Below are positions 11,380-20,879 of a stretch of DNA of 64,000 nucleotides, in pieces (positions within the stretch are counted from its first letter, which is position 1; every line of letters begins with the position of its first letter). Both the position numbers and the translations under genes were made by a program. Source of the DNA: DAONJL01 sp035405645 [NCBI: bacterium]. Its GTDB lineage: Bacteria > JAGOBX01 > DAONJL01. The notes under the pieces were generated by a model, which worked only from the letters and a program-made list of their open reading frames with translations, was not told the origin of the DNA and made no database searches. The stretch covers positions 4,512 to 68,511 of the forward strand of contig DAONJL010000010.1 in NCBI GenBank assembly GCA_035405645.1, given 5' to 3'.

Positions 11380-14300
11380 TTATATTAACATTAATGGTTC
11401 TTCTTTGCTCAATTTACTTATTTTTAATACATTGAAACTTTCATGACGACGCTTTGCCATCTCTTTTAAATTTATTAATTTCTTTTCACTATCAAAAATA
11501 TTTATTCTTAATGCTAATCCTTCAAGTTCGTGAACTAAAACATTAAATGATTCGGGGATGCCTGCTGGAATTGATTCTATACCTTTTACAATTGATTCAT
11601 ATATTTTTGCTCTACCAAAAACATCATCACTTTTCACTGTTAACATTTCCTGTAAAATATATGCTGCACCATATGCTTCTAATGCCCATACTTCCATTTC
11701 GCCTAATCGCTGACCTCCAAATTGTGCTTTTCCACCAAGTGGTTGTTGTGTTACTAATGAATATGGTCCTGTCGAACGTGCATGTATTTTTTCATCTGCT
11801 AAATGATTTAATTTCATTAAATACATTACTCCAACTGTAACTTTTTGTTTGAACTTTTCGCCTGTCTTGCCATCATATAAATCAACTTTACCATCTTCTG
11901 GTATTCCTGCTTTTCGTAATTCTTCTTTTATTTCCTCTTCTGTCGCTCCATCAAACACTGGTGTTTCATATTGTGTATTTAATTTTAAACCAGCCCAACC
12001 TAAATGTGTTTCAAATATCTGACCGATATTCATTCTTGATGGAACGCCTAATGGATTTAATATTATATCGACAGGTGTTCCATCTTCTAAAAAGGGCATA
12101 TCTTCCACTGGAACTACTTTTGAAATTATTCCTTTATTTCCATGACGGCCTGCCATTTTATCGCCTTCTTTTATTTTACGCTTTGTTGCTACATATACTT
12201 TTACTAATTTTTTTACTCCAGGTGGTAAGACATCTTTATTTTCTCTGCTATACACTTTTACATCTATTACTACACCTTCACAACCATGTTTTAATCTTAA
12301 TGATGTATCCTTTACATCTCGTGCTTTCTCACCAAATATTGATTGTAATAATTTCTGCTCCGGTGTTACTTCTGATGAACTCTTTGGTGTTACCTTTCCT
12401 ACAAGTATGTCACCTGCTTTCACTTCTGTTCCAATTTTTACTATTCCATTTTCATCTAATTTTGACAATATTTCTTCACTTACATTAAATATTTCATTTG
12501 TAATTATTTCTTCACCTAATTTTGTGTCTCGTGCTGCTGCCTCAAATTTTTCTATATGTATTGATGTAAATACATCATTTGCTACTAGTCGTTCACTTAT
12601 TATTATTGCATCTTCAAAATTATATCCTTCCCAAGGCATAAACGCTACTAATATATTTCGTCCTAATGCTAATTTCCCATTTTTTATACCTGGTCCATCT
12701 GCTATTATCTGCCCTTCTTTGACTTTATCTCCTAATCTTACTATTGGTTTTTGTGTTATACAGGTGAACTGATTTGAACGTTTATATTTCAATAATTTAT
12801 ATTTATCTATTTTCTTCTGTCCCTTTTTACCTATACGTTTTCCTGTTTCATCAAACTCATCTTCATTATAAACTTTTCCCGTATCTATCCATATCTCGTT
12901 ACCATCTACTTTTACTACTTCACCTTTATTTTTTGCTTTTATACATAATCCACTATCTTCTCCTACTTTTGCTTCCATTCCTGTTAATACTATTGGTTCT
13001 TCTGGTACCATTAATGGCACTGCTTGGCGTTGCATATTTGAACCCATTAATGCGCGGTTCGCATCATCATTTTCTAAAAATGGTATTAATGATGTTGATA
13101 CACTTATTAATTGTTTTGGTGAAACATCCATATAATCAATCATCTTATTTTCTACTGTATCAAAATCTCCTTTATATCTTACTGGCACATATTTATTTAT
13201 AAATTTATTTTTATCATCAAGTGGGGCATTTGCTTGTGCTATCCTTTTTGACCGTTCTGTAAATGCATCAAGATATTCTATTTTATCTGTTACTACTCCA
13301 TTTTCTACTTTTCGATATGGTGTTACTATAAAACCAAGTTCATTTATTTTGGCATACGAAGTTAATGATACGATTAATCCGATATTTGGACCTTCTGGCG
13401 TTTCTATTGGACATACTCGACCATAATGTGATGAATGAACATCGCGAACTTCAAAGCCAGCACGTTCTCTTGATAATCCACCAGGTCCTAATGCTGATAG
13501 TCTTCTTTTATGTGTCATCTCAGCTAATGGATTTGTCTGCTCTAAAAATTGTGATAATGGACTTGTACAGAAAAATTCTCGTAATGATGATGCTAATGGT
13601 TTTACATTAATTAATGAATGGGGGGTTACTTCTTCTGTTGATTGTAAATTCATTCGTTCTTTTATTATCTTCTCCATTCTCGTTATGCCTATCTTAAATT
13701 GATTCTGTATTAATTCTCCTACTAATCTTATTCTTCTATTTCCTAAATTGTCTATATCATCTTTCTCGCCTTTTCCATATCTTAAATTTATTAAATAATT
13801 TATTGTATTTATTACATCTTCTACTCTTAATACTCTATATTCTGTATCAACATTTTCTTCGAATTTCTGATTAATCTTAAATCTTCCTACTTTACTAAAA
13901 TCATATCTTTTCCTGTTAAAAAAATTATTATGAATTTCTTCCTGTGCTCCTTCTATTGTAAATGGATTACCAGGTCTTAAATTCTCATATATGAATTTTA
14001 ATGCTTCCTGAAATGTTAAATAGTTCTCTTTTTCTAATGTGTTTAATATTATTGCAGAAAAATCGCTGTCCTCCTCTATTATTTTTATCTCTTTTTTCCC
14101 TGTTTCCATTATCTTGTCATATATTGCTGTATTTATTCTTTTTCCTGCTGGAAATAATATTTCACCTGTTTCATCATCTATTAAATCATCATATAAATAT
14201 TTATTTAATAATTCTTCTTTTTTAATTGAAACTGTTTTTGGTTTATAAAATAATTTTACTATATCATTATTTTTTGGATAATTTAATACTTTTAAAAATA

Positions 14301-14901
14301 ATGTTGCTGGAAATTTTTTCCGCTTATCTATTCGTAGATATAATATATCATTATTATCAATTTCAAATTGTAACCATGACCCATACATTGGGATTATCTT
14401 ACCTATATATGTTATTTTTGGTTCTTCTTCTATATCAAAAAATATTCCGGGTGAACGCTGAAATTGATTTACTATTGCACGCTCTGAACCATTTACTACA
14501 AATGTCCCTCGTTCCGTCATATATGGTAACTCGCCTAAAAATACATTTTCTTCTATTATTCTACTTATTTTTCCATCTTCTTTTTTTACTATTAATCTTA
14601 CTCTTATATTTATCGTTACTGCATATGTTCTTCCTCGCTCTAAACATTCAAATTCATCATATACTGGTTCGTTTATTTCATAATCTTTATATTCCATTAT
14701 CATTCGTTTATTATAATCTTCGATTGGAAATATTTCTCTTAATACTTCTTCCAATCCTTTTATCACTCTTTTGTTAGGATCAACTTTTTCTTGTAAAAAT
14801 TCTTTAAATGAATTTAATTGAATCTCTAATAAAAAAGGGACTTCAAGTATATTTGGTAATTTTGAAAAACTTTTATATTTTATTTTCTCTATTCTATTCA
14901 T
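11380..14901 (-). CDS. rpoB: DNA-directed RNA polymerase subunit beta
   Basis: I take the ATG at 14901 ([12 protein letters not shown]), since the in-frame extension upstream would run back into the rplL-rpoB hairpin; this gives 1173 residues. The rifampicin region reads [19 protein letters not shown] followed by LSALGPGG. By E. coli numbering this means D516E, N518T and Q510P, while H526 and S531 are kept. GRHGNKG and the C-terminal [12 protein letters not shown] segment are standard. A hairpin lies between rplL and this gene. Confidence 0.96.
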   Translation of the reverse strand: MNRIEKIKYKSFSKLPNILEVPFLLEIQLNSFKEFLQEKVDPNKRVIKGLEEVLREIFPIEDYNKRMIMEYKDYEINEPVYDEFECLERGRTYAVTINIRVRLIVKKEDGKISRIIEENVFLGELPYMTERGTFVVNGSERAIVNQFQRSPGIFFDIEEEPKITYIGKIIPMYGSWLQFEIDNNDILYLRIDKRKKFPATLFLKVLNYPKNNDIVKLFYKPKTVSIKKEELLNKYLYDDLIDDETGEILFPAGKRINTAIYDKIMETGKKEIKIIEEDSDFSAIILNTLEKENYLTFQEALKFIYENLRPGNPFTIEGAQEEIHNNFFNRKRYDFSKVGRFKINQKFEENVDTEYRVLRVEDVINTINYLINLRYGKGEKDDIDNLGNRRIRLVGELIQNQFKIGITRMEKIIKERMNLQSTEEVTPHSLINVKPLASSLREFFCTSPLSQFLEQTNPLAEMTHKRRLSALGPGGLSRERAGFEVRDVHSSHYGRVCPIETPEGPNIGLIVSLTSYAKINELGFIVTPYRKVENGVVTDKIEYLDAFTERSKRIAQANAPLDDKNKFINKYVPVRYKGDFDTVENKMIDYMDVSPKQLISVSTSLIPFLENDDANRALMGSNMQRQAVPLMVPEEPIVLTGMEAKVGEDSGLCIKAKNKGEVVKVDGNEIWIDTGKVYNEDEFDETGKRIGKKGQKKIDKYKLLKYKRSNQFTCITQKPIVRLGDKVKEGQIIADGPGIKNGKLALGRNILVAFMPWEGYNFEDAIIISERLVANDVFTSIHIEKFEAAARDTKLGEEIITNEIFNVSEEILSKLDENGIVKIGTEVKAGDILVGKVTPKSSSEVTPEQKLLQSIFGEKARDVKDTSLRLKHGCEGVVIDVKVYSRENKDVLPPGVKKLVKVYVATKRKIKEGDKMAGRHGNKGIISKVVPVEDMPFLEDGTPVDIILNPLGVPSRMNIGQIFETHLGWAGLKLNTQYETPVFDGATEEEIKEELRKAGIPEDGKVDLYDGKTGEKFKQKVTVGVMYLMKLNHLADEKIHARSTGPYSLVTQQPLGGKAQFGGQRLGEMEVWALEAYGAAYILQEMLTVKSDDVFGRAKIYESIVKGIESIPAGIPESFNVLVHELEGLALRINIFDSEKKLINLKEMAKRRHESFNVLKISKLSKEEPLMLI

Positions 14902-14930
14902 TATTTTTTTAGCCCCCTTGTTTTTTTTAT

Positions 14931-14961
14931 AAAGGCACAATATTTTTCATATTGTGCCTTT
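14931..14961 (-). promoter_or_regulatory. rplL-rpoB intergenic hairpin (attenuator or processing site)
   Basis: A perfect 13-base inverted repeat (14931-14943 and 14949-14961) with a 5-base loop lies between the rplL stop and the rpoB start. In the minus-strand RNA the stem is followed by A-rich sequence rather than a U tract, so full termination is unlikely. E. coli has a partial terminator and an RNase III site at the same place, so a similar role is a reasonable inference. The U tract appears only on the plus side, where no gene ends. Confidence 0.6.
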
Positions 14962-14968
14962 TATTTTT

Positions 14969-15364
14969 TTATTTAATTTCTATTTCTGCGCCGGCTGCTT
15001 CTAATTTCTTCTTAATATCTTCTGCTTCTGCTTTTGGTATTCCTGCTTTTATACTTGTCGGAGCTGCTTCTACTTTGTCCTTTGCTTCTTTCAATCCTAA
15101 ATTGGTTATTGCTCTTAATTCTTTTATTATGTTTATCTTCTTATCTGCTGGAAAACTCTTTAATATTACTTCAAATTCTGTCTTCTCTTCTGCTGCTGGT
15201 GCCGCACCGCCTCCTACTGCTCCTGCTACTGCACCTGCAAATGCTACTGGTGCTGCCGCACTTACTCCAAATTTCTCTTCGATTGCTTTTACTAAATCTG
15301 ATAATTCCAATACTGTCATTTCTTCAATTGCACTTAATATTTCTTCCTTTGTTAATTTTGCCAT
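14969..15364 (-). CDS. rplL: 50S ribosomal protein L7/L12
   Basis: A 131-residue L7/L12 stalk protein. The N-terminal dimerisation helices (residues 1-35), an Ala/Gly-rich hinge with [20 protein letters not shown], and the C-terminal factor-binding domain with [14 protein letters not shown] are all present. It follows rplJ by 18 bases. Together with L10 it forms the flexible stalk that recruits EF-Tu and EF-G, both encoded downstream. Confidence 0.97.
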   Translation of the reverse strand: MAKLTKEEILSAIEEMTVLELSDLVKAIEEKFGVSAAAPVAFAGAVAGAVGGGAAPAAEEKTEFEVILKSFPADKKINIIKELRAITNLGLKEAKDKVEAAPTSIKAGIPKAEAEDIKKKLEAAGAEIEIK

Positions 15365-15382
15365 TTTCTTTTACCTCCTCAT

Positions 15383-15907
15383 TTATTTACTCTCTTTTTT
15401 TTCTTTTATTGCATTTAATACATTTACTAAATTTCTTATATTTCCTGCTAATGCATTTACTAATTTATTCATTGGCCCATTTAACGCTCTCGCTAACATA
15501 CTTAACAATTCATTTTTCTCTGGTAAATCTGCTATTTGTAATATTTCCGCACTTGAATAAAATCTGCCTTCTATTATACCACATCTGATTTTAAATAATT
15601 CATTCTCTTTTGTATATGACTTCAATTCCTTCAATGGTGCAATTGTTTCTTCTTTACTTATTAAATATAATGTCGGTTCCTGTAAATACTCATAAATCTT
15701 TTTATCTGTATTATTTTCTTCTAATACTATTTTCATTAATCTATTGCGGATTACTCTTATTACTGATTTGGTTTTGCGAATTCTACTTCTTAATATATTC
15801 ATATCATTACTCTTTATCCCTCTATAATCATTTAACACTAAACATTTGCTGTCTTTCACTAATTCTCGCAATTTTACTACCTCTTCTATATTCTTTCTAT
15901 TTGGCAT
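15383..15907 (-). CDS. rplJ: 50S ribosomal protein L10
   Basis: A 174-residue L10, the base of the L7/L12 stalk. The N-terminal rRNA-binding domain has VLNDYRGIKSNDMNILR, and RNRLMKIVLEE is visible. The C-terminal helix that binds L7/L12 dimers ends with LVNVLNAIKEKKESK. A 95-base gap with alternative hairpins lies upstream of it, in the position of the classic L10 autoregulatory leader. Confidence 0.96.
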   Translation of the reverse strand: MPNRKNIEEVVKLRELVKDSKCLVLNDYRGIKSNDMNILRSRIRKTKSVIRVIRNRLMKIVLEENNTDKKIYEYLQEPTLYLISKEETIAPLKELKSYTKENELFKIRCGIIEGRFYSSAEILQIADLPEKNELLSMLARALNGPMNKLVNALAGNIRNLVNVLNAIKEKKESK

Positions 15908-16002
15908 ATATTCTTTCCCTGCCTTTAAATCTTACAAATATTTTTTCCTCTTTTTATTTTCTGCCCAGACATTTTTCCCTCTGGCATCTGAGGTTTTTAT
16001 TT
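15908..16002 (-). promoter_or_regulatory. Probable L10 leader upstream of rplJ
   Basis: The rplA-rplJ gap can form two mutually exclusive stems on the minus strand. CCAGA pairs with TCTGG (15980-15984 with 15965-15969), or CCTC at 15990-15993 pairs with GAGG at 15978-15981. They share the CCAGAGG segment. L10-L7/L12 autoregulation through an mRNA leader is known in several bacteria, so a regulatory role is likely. I cannot match a specific consensus by eye. Confidence 0.4.
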
Positions 16003-16707
16003 TTATAAACTCCAGACCTCACTCATCTGAAGTTTTATTCCTGGACTCATTGTCGAACTTATACTTACTTCTTTTATATATTGAAATTTACTTGCTATCG
16101 TTGTTGGCTTTGCATTTATTACTGCTTTTAATAATGCTATCAAATTCTTTTCTAAATCTTCTTTACTAAAACTTGCTTTTCCAAAATATGTTTTTATTAC
16201 TCCATATTTATCTACTTTAAATTCTATTTGACCACTCTTTAATTTCTTTATTGCTTCTGCTACTTCAAATGTTACTGTCCCTAATTTCGGATTAGGCATT
16301 AATCCTTTTGGTCCTAATATTTTTCCTAATTTACTTACCACTTTCATTACATCTGGTGTCGCTACTATTGCATCAAACTCAAACCATCCCTGCTGTATCT
16401 TTTCTATATAATCATTCAAACCTACATAATCTGCTCCTCCTGCTTGTGCTTCCTTTTCTTTATCGCCTTGAGCAAAAACTAATACTCGCACCTCGCGTCC
16501 TGTGCCTGCTGGTAATACTACTGTCCCTCGAACATTCTCCTCTGCCTTTTTTGGATTTATTCCCAATATTATTGATGCATCTATTGTTTCATTAAACTTT
16601 GCTGTTGCTAATTTCTTTACTATCTCTATTGCATCTTTTATTGTATATTCCTTACTCTTATCATATAATTTTAATAACTCATTATATCTTTTGCTGTGTT
16701 TCTTCAT
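16003..16707 (-). CDS. rplA: 50S ribosomal protein L1
   Basis: A 234-residue L1, the mobile stalk protein next to the E site. Recognised by KFNETIDASIILGINPKKAE, the GGADYVGLNDY segment, LGKILGPKGLMPNPKLGTV and the C-terminal NAKPTTIASKFQYIKEVSIS, all in the usual order and at the usual length. It lies 23 bases after rplK in the standard rplKAJL order. Confidence 0.97.
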   Translation of the reverse strand: MKKHSKRYNELLKLYDKSKEYTIKDAIEIVKKLATAKFNETIDASIILGINPKKAEENVRGTVVLPAGTGREVRVLVFAQGDKEKEAQAGGADYVGLNDYIEKIQQGWFEFDAIVATPDVMKVVSKLGKILGPKGLMPNPKLGTVTFEVAEAIKKLKSGQIEFKVDKYGVIKTYFGKASFSKEDLEKNLIALLKAVINAKPTTIASKFQYIKEVSISSTMSPGIKLQMSEVWSL

Positions 16708-16730
16708 TTATTTCACCATTCCTTTTTTCT

Positions 16731-17171
16731 TTATTTTACTATTACTCCCATATTTCTTGCTGTCCCTTCTATTATTCGCATTGCTGCTTCTTCATCTTCT
16801 GTATTTAAATCTTTCAGTTTCATTTTTGCGATTTCTCGTAATTGTTCCTTTGTTATTGTCCCTACTTTTTCTTTTAGTGGATTTGATGAACCTTTTATTA
16901 TACCTATTGTTTTCTTTATTAATACCGATGCAGGTGGTGTCTTTAATTCAAATGTAAATGTTTTATCCTGATATACTGTTATTATTACTGGTATTATTAA
17001 CCCCTGCTCCATTTTCGATGTCTGGGCATTAAATTGCTTACAAAATTCCATTATATTTACTCCTGCTTGACCTAATGCCGGACCTACTGGTGGTGCTGGA
17101 TTTGCCTGTCCTGCTGGTATCTGTAATTTTATTATATTTGTTATCTTCTTCCCTTTTTTTGCTGCTGCCAT
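16731..17171 (-). CDS. rplK: 50S ribosomal protein L11
   Basis: A 146-residue L11, slightly longer than the common 141 because of a lysine-rich start ([15 protein letters not shown]). The thiostrepton-site proline helix [19 protein letters not shown] is intact, and the C-terminal rRNA-binding domain with [15 protein letters not shown] is complete. It is directly downstream of nusG (25-base gap). Confidence 0.97.
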   Translation of the reverse strand: MAAAKKGKKITNIIKLQIPAGQANPAPPVGPALGQAGVNIMEFCKQFNAQTSKMEQGLIIPVIITVYQDKTFTFELKTPPASVLIKKTIGIIKGSSNPLKEKVGTITKEQLREIAKMKLKDLNTEDEEAAMRIIEGTARNMGVIVK

Positions 17172-17195
17172 TTATTTTCCTCCTTACCTTTTTTA

Positions 17196-17906
17196 TTATT
17201 TCTCTTTTTCTATCTGTTCAAATGTTAATTCTATTAATGTATTTCGACCAAATATTTCTACTAACGCTTTTACTCTTCCTCGTTCTTCATCTACTTCCTG
17301 TATTATTGCTGAATATTCTGTAAATGGTCCTGCTTTTATTATTACTACCTCATTTACTTCATAACTTGCTTCTGGTTTTTCTGGTCTTGTTATTGACTTT
17401 TGTAATATTGCCTTTACTTCGTGTTTTGGTAATGGTAATAATTCTTTTCCTGTATTTATAAAATTTGTTACTCCATTTATTGACCTTATCTCGTATAACA
17501 CTCGTTCATCTACATACAATTTCTTTTGTCCTTTTACCATTCGTTCTTCTGTCTCTAATTGTATTAATACATATCCCGGAAATACTTTTCTTTTTATCTC
17601 CCGTCGATAGCCATTCTTTATTTCTATTACATTTTCTGTTGGTATTATTATTTTCCCTATCTTGTCTTTTAATCCTTTTTTTTCTAATCGCATTTCTATA
17701 TTATCTTTTACTTTTTGTTCCTGACCTGAATATGTATGTATTACGAACCATTCCTTTTTACTATCCTTTTCAAATAGTTCTTCTAAAAATAAATCATCTG
17801 CTTCTTTTTCTTCTTTTTTAACTTCTACTTTTTCTTCTTTTGATTGCCTTTCTGCTTTCTTTTGAAATTTTTCAAATAATTGTTTTAAATCAATTTCCTG
17901 CGCCAT
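17196..17906 (-). CDS. nusG: Transcription termination/antitermination factor NusG, extended N-terminus
   Basis: A 236-residue NusG. The NGN domain begins near residue 50 with EWFVIHTYSGQEQKVKDNIE and includes VFPGYVLIQLE. The KOW domain near the C-terminus reads VVIIKAGPFTEYSAIIQEVD; the common G-P-F is kept. The first ~48 residues are a highly charged, K/E-rich extension not found in E. coli NusG (181 residues). Its role is unknown. Order secE-nusG-rplK is the standard one, with an 18-base gap to secE. Confidence 0.95.
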   Translation of the reverse strand: MAQEIDLKQLFEKFQKKAERQSKEEKVEVKKEEKEADDLFLEELFEKDSKKEWFVIHTYSGQEQKVKDNIEMRLEKKGLKDKIGKIIIPTENVIEIKNGYRREIKRKVFPGYVLIQLETEERMVKGQKKLYVDERVLYEIRSINGVTNFINTGKELLPLPKHEVKAILQKSITRPEKPEASYEVNEVVIIKAGPFTEYSAIIQEVDEERGRVKALVEIFGRNTLIELTFEQIEKEK

Positions 17907-17923
17907 TTTTTGCCACCTAATTT

Positions 17924-18139
17924 TTACTTCATAAATTTTATTAAATAATTTAATATCTGCGTAAATATTGCATCAACAAATCCTACATAAAACGCTGATA
18001 CTCCTATCGCTATTAATACTGCTATCGTCGAACCTATGATTTCATCTTTGTCTGGCCATTCTACATTACCTTTTTTTGGATGTATCTCCATCCACACTTC
18101 TTTTAAAAAACTTATTAACTTCTTTATTTTTTCTTTCAT
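17924..18139 (-). CDS. secE: Preprotein translocase subunit SecE
   Basis: A 71-residue single-spanning SecE. An amphipathic stretch (KLISFLKEVWMEIHPKKGNV) leads to the conserved EWPDKDE motif around residues 27-33, then one membrane helix (about 36-58). SecE clamps SecY in the translocon. The gene lies between tRNA-Trp and nusG and is read in the same direction. Confidence 0.93.
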   Translation of the reverse strand: MKEKIKKLISFLKEVWMEIHPKKGNVEWPDKDEIIGSTIAVLIAIGVSAFYVGFVDAIFTQILNYLIKFMK

Positions 18140-18149
18140 AATTTTTCTC

Positions 18150-18225
18150 TGGCAGGTCTGGAGGGACTTGAACCCACAGCCCCCGGTTTTGGAGACCGGT
18201 GCTCTGCCAATTGAGCTACAGACCT
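18150..18225 (-). tRNA. tRNA-Trp (anticodon CCA)
   Basis: The minus strand folds as a 76-base tRNA including an encoded 3' CCA. The acceptor stem AGGTCTG pairs with CAGACCT. The anticodon stem-loop ACCGGTCTCCAAAACCGG presents CCA, and the T-arm contains GGTTCAAGTCC. It starts 3 bases after the rpmG stop and ends 10 bases before secE, so it must be cut out of the rpmG-secE-nusG transcript. Confidence 0.96.
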
Positions 18226-18228
18226 TTT

Positions 18229-18396
18229 TTATTTTGTTTCCTTATGAATTGTATGTTTTCTTTCTTTTTTACAATATTTCTTTAATTCTAATCTATCTTT
18301 ATGTACTTTTTTATTTTTATATACACTATAATTCCTTGATTTACATTCTGTGCATTCTAATATCACTGGTACTGTATTTTTCTTTCTTTCAGCCAC
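18229..18396 (-). CDS. rpmG: 50S ribosomal protein L33
   Basis: A 55-residue ORF from a GTG at 18396 with GGAGG 10 bases upstream. The sequence [18 protein letters not shown], then [18 protein letters not shown] and [10 protein letters not shown] is typical of L33. Only three of the four zinc-ribbon cysteines are present (C15, C18 and C42; the fourth position is Glu), so it is a partly degenerate zinc form. It is the first gene of the rif-type run, downstream of a strong promoter and directly before tRNA-Trp. Confidence 0.93.
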   Translation of the reverse strand: MAERKKNTVPVILECTECKSRNYSVYKNKKVHKDRLELKKYCKKERKHTIHKETK

Positions 18397-18461
18397 TTAT
18401 TTTTTGCCTCCATTTTCTTCTTTTATATAGTTTTTCTACTTTAAAAAATATTAAAAAAATA

Positions 18462-18490
18462 TTTATATTATATTTTTATTTTTTTGTCAA
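18462..18490 (-). promoter_or_regulatory. Promoter of the rpmG-trnW-secE-nusG-rpl-rpoBC run
   Basis: The minus strand has TTGACA (18485-18490), a 17-base spacer and TATAAA (18462-18467), about 66 bases before the rpmG start. It lies in an A/T-rich gap of about 130 bases and has the same element spacing as the rpsL promoter. Confidence 0.8.
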
Positions 18491-18531
18491 GATTTTTTTT
18501 AACTTTTTTTTAGAATTTTTTTTACTTACTT

Positions 18532-19716
18532 TTATTTAATAATTTTTAAAAAATCATTAAATACTTTGCCACATATATAGCCACCATCAACCATTTGTTT
18601 TATTATTTTATATGCTTCTTCTTTTGACAAACCTTTCCTGTATGGTCTATCTTCTGTTAATGCTTGATATATATCACATATTGCTATTATTTTTGAATTT
18701 AAATCTAAATTTTCAACGTTTAAACATTCTGGATATCCTTTACCATTTAATTTTTCATGATGATTTGCTGCCCATTTTGCTATTTTTTTAAAACCTTCTA
18801 TTTTTTCTAATAATAATTTCGTGTAATATGTATGTTGTTTTATCTCATAAAATTCTATATTATTTAAACTATCAGGTTTATCAAGTATTTCATTTGGAAC
18901 ATATAATTTTCCTAAATCATGTAAATATGCTGCTATTATCATTTGTTCTTTTTCGTCTTCTTGATATTTATAATATTCACACATCATTTCTACTAATTTC
19001 ACTACCCCTTTTGTATGATTATATGTAAATCTTGATTTGCTATCAATTATATCAACAAAAATACTGCATAATTCTCTTATTTGCTTCCAACTTAAATCAT
19101 ATTCAATTTTTGGTGCTATTCGATTTAATACTAATTCTTTGTTATAAAATTTTAAATCACACCAAAATCTTTCACAATTGTATCTATTTAATAATGCTTC
19201 ACATATTTCAGGATGAAATATTTTTCCTTTATTTTCTTCTATATAATTTTTTACTGAACTTCTTTCTGTAGGTTTCAATCTTTCTAAATCAAAATTAAAA
19301 TCTAAATTATCTGCAAATGAAATTATTAATGATAAAAATGGAATCTCTTCTTTTTTCTTTTTAAATAAACCACTTCCATCATAATTTTCATGATGATATA
19401 AAATTACATTTTTTCTTTTTTTTCTTAATAATAAATTCTTTATATTTTTCTCACCTATTTTACAATGCTCTGGTAATAATTCAAAATTTGTTTTATGATA
19501 TTTTATTGCACTCATTGTCACGCCATTATCATGTAATAATGCTAATGCAAATAAATCTTCTACATCTTCTGCATCTAATTTAAGGTCTTTTGCTATTACT
19601 AATGATATATACGCTACTCTTCGTGAATGATTTAAATTTACTTTAAAATAATCTATTTCTGCTAAATCAATTGCATAAGAAATTGATTCTAAAAATTGTG
19701 TATAATTAAATTTCAT
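18532..19716 (-). CDS. Tandem HD / HD-GYP domain phosphohydrolase
   Basis: A 394-residue protein with two HD-type domains. The second is a good HD-GYP domain: H234, H266-D267 with K270, H295, then HHEKLNGKGYP at 319-329 and D348. HD-GYP proteins hydrolyse cyclic di-GMP, so this is probably a c-di-GMP phosphodiesterase. The first half (H30, H62-D63, HHENYDGSG at 109-116, D136) is HD-like but lacks the GYP signature (GLF instead), so it may bind rather than cleave. No receiver or membrane segment is present. It starts 4 bases after the outer-membrane barrel gene's stop and is last in the argH operon. Confidence 0.85.
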   Translation of the reverse strand: MKFNYTQFLESISYAIDLAEIDYFKVNLNHSRRVAYISLVIAKDLKLDAEDVEDLFALALLHDNGVTMSAIKYHKTNFELLPEHCKIGEKNIKNLLLRKKRKNVILYHHENYDGSGLFKKKKEEIPFLSLIISFADNLDFNFDLERLKPTERSSVKNYIEENKGKIFHPEICEALLNRYNCERFWCDLKFYNKELVLNRIAPKIEYDLSWKQIRELCSIFVDIIDSKSRFTYNHTKGVVKLVEMMCEYYKYQEDEKEQMIIAAYLHDLGKLYVPNEILDKPDSLNNIEFYEIKQHTYYTKLLLEKIEGFKKIAKWAANHHEKLNGKGYPECLNVENLDLNSKIIAICDIYQALTEDRPYRKGLSKEEAYKIIKQMVDGGYICGKVFNDFLKIIK

Positions 19717-19720
19717 ATTT

Positions 19721-20317
19721 TTAATACCTTATATTTAATGTTATTTTTATATTTGAATATTTATAATCATCAAAATCATTTAAATAATAATCATATTCAA
19801 TGTTACTTGATAATCGCTTATTAAAAATAACTGATGTTCCAGTTGTTATTGAAAAATTATAATATGATTTGCTTTTATTTTCTAATGAATAATTAATAAC
19901 AGAACCACTCGCCAGCCACTGTTCATACTTATAATTTATATATGCTATATTTGCTCCTATTATTAAATCTAATTTAGGATATTTGCTTTTTATATTGTGA
20001 TAATATTTTACTCCTATTGGTATATTTAATACTTTTATTTTTGAATTTAATGGCCCATAATTTGGTGTTACAGAACTATCATATAATACTGATATATTGT
20101 ATGTACCATCAGAATATGATGCACCGAGTGAAAAAAATAATTCAAACTTTTCTAATAGTGAATATTCTGCTTCTATACCTATATACGGTGCATCATTTAT
20201 TTTATCTTTTAATTCACTATTAGTTAATATAATTCCACCCACTTTATATGTTATTGCATTTATAGGTTGTAGCACTATTAATAAAAATAAAATAATTATC
20301 ATTTCTTTCATTTGCAT
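19721..20317 (-). CDS. Putative small outer-membrane beta-barrel protein
   Basis: A 198-residue protein with an N-terminal signal peptide (hydrophobic residues 7-20, cut near INA). The mature part has alternating, aromatic-rich beta-strand patterns such as YIGIEAEYSL, LFFSLGASY, LDLIIGANIAYINYKYEQW and a strand-like end IKITLNIRY. This suggests an eight-stranded barrel of the OmpW/OmpA-like superfamily. I cannot assign a specific family or substrate. It is co-transcribed with the HD-GYP gene. Confidence 0.6.
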   Translation of the reverse strand: MQMKEMIIILFLLIVLQPINAITYKVGGIILTNSELKDKINDAPYIGIEAEYSLLEKFELFFSLGASYSDGTYNISVLYDSSVTPNYGPLNSKIKVLNIPIGVKYYHNIKSKYPKLDLIIGANIAYINYKYEQWLASGSVINYSLENKSKSYYNFSITTGTSVIFNKRLSSNIEYDYYLNDFDDYKYSNIKITLNIRY

Positions 20318-20347
20318 TTTCTATAAACACCCCCTTAATTATTTATT

Positions 20348-20875
20348 TTATTTCTTATATTCTTCTATCCCCGCAATCCTTACTATCTCGCCATAATACA
20401 TTCTATGATAATCTTTTCCATTATAATTTATTTCTATTTCTTTATCAAGAAAATTTTTATTTATAAAATCTTGATAATATATCTTCTTACATTCTATTAT
20501 TAATTCTGCTTCATCAAATGATGGTGCTTCAACTTTTTTTGATGCTATTATTGTTAATCCTGTGCCTTTGACTTTATCTATTTGTCTGCCTGATTTCGAA
20601 CCACATAATAATAATTTGTCTTTATATTTTACGCTAAAGCCATTTAATGTAAATGTTTCATATTTTTCTAAAAATTGATATGTATATCTTGATGGTCTGA
20701 CTACTATCATACTTATTGGCTTGTCCCACATTACGCCAAAGCCGCCCCACGCTACTGTCATAAAATTATAATGCTTACTTTTATAATCACCCGCACATAA
20801 TAAAAACCAATCCTCACACCAATTCTTTATTGGTTTAATTATAAAATCATTTACTCCAATTTCGATTCGTTCCAT
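20348..20875 (-). CDS. Flavin reductase-like FMN-binding split-barrel protein
   Basis: A 175-residue protein resembling the flavin reductase-like/flavoredoxin family. It has the NFMTVAWGGFGVMWDKP region, then IVVRPSRYTYQFLEKYETFTLN, typical of the FMN-binding split barrel that contacts the flavin phosphate. The substrate is unknown. It is soluble, lies 5 bases after the methyltransferase gene, and precedes the outer-membrane protein gene in one operon with argH. Confidence 0.75.
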   Translation of the reverse strand: MERIEIGVNDFIIKPIKNWCEDWFLLCAGDYKSKHYNFMTVAWGGFGVMWDKPISMIVVRPSRYTYQFLEKYETFTLNGFSVKYKDKLLLCGSKSGRQIDKVKGTGLTIIASKKVEAPSFDEAELIIECKKIYYQDFINKNFLDKEIEINYNGKDYHRMYYGEIVRIAGIEEYKK

Positions 20876-20879
20876 ATTA

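Noticed and set aside
14931-14970. Plus-strand intrinsic terminator (13-bp stem followed by a T run).
   Set aside because: No plus-strand gene ends here. On the coding (minus) strand the T run precedes the stem, so I list it as an attenuator or processing hairpin instead.
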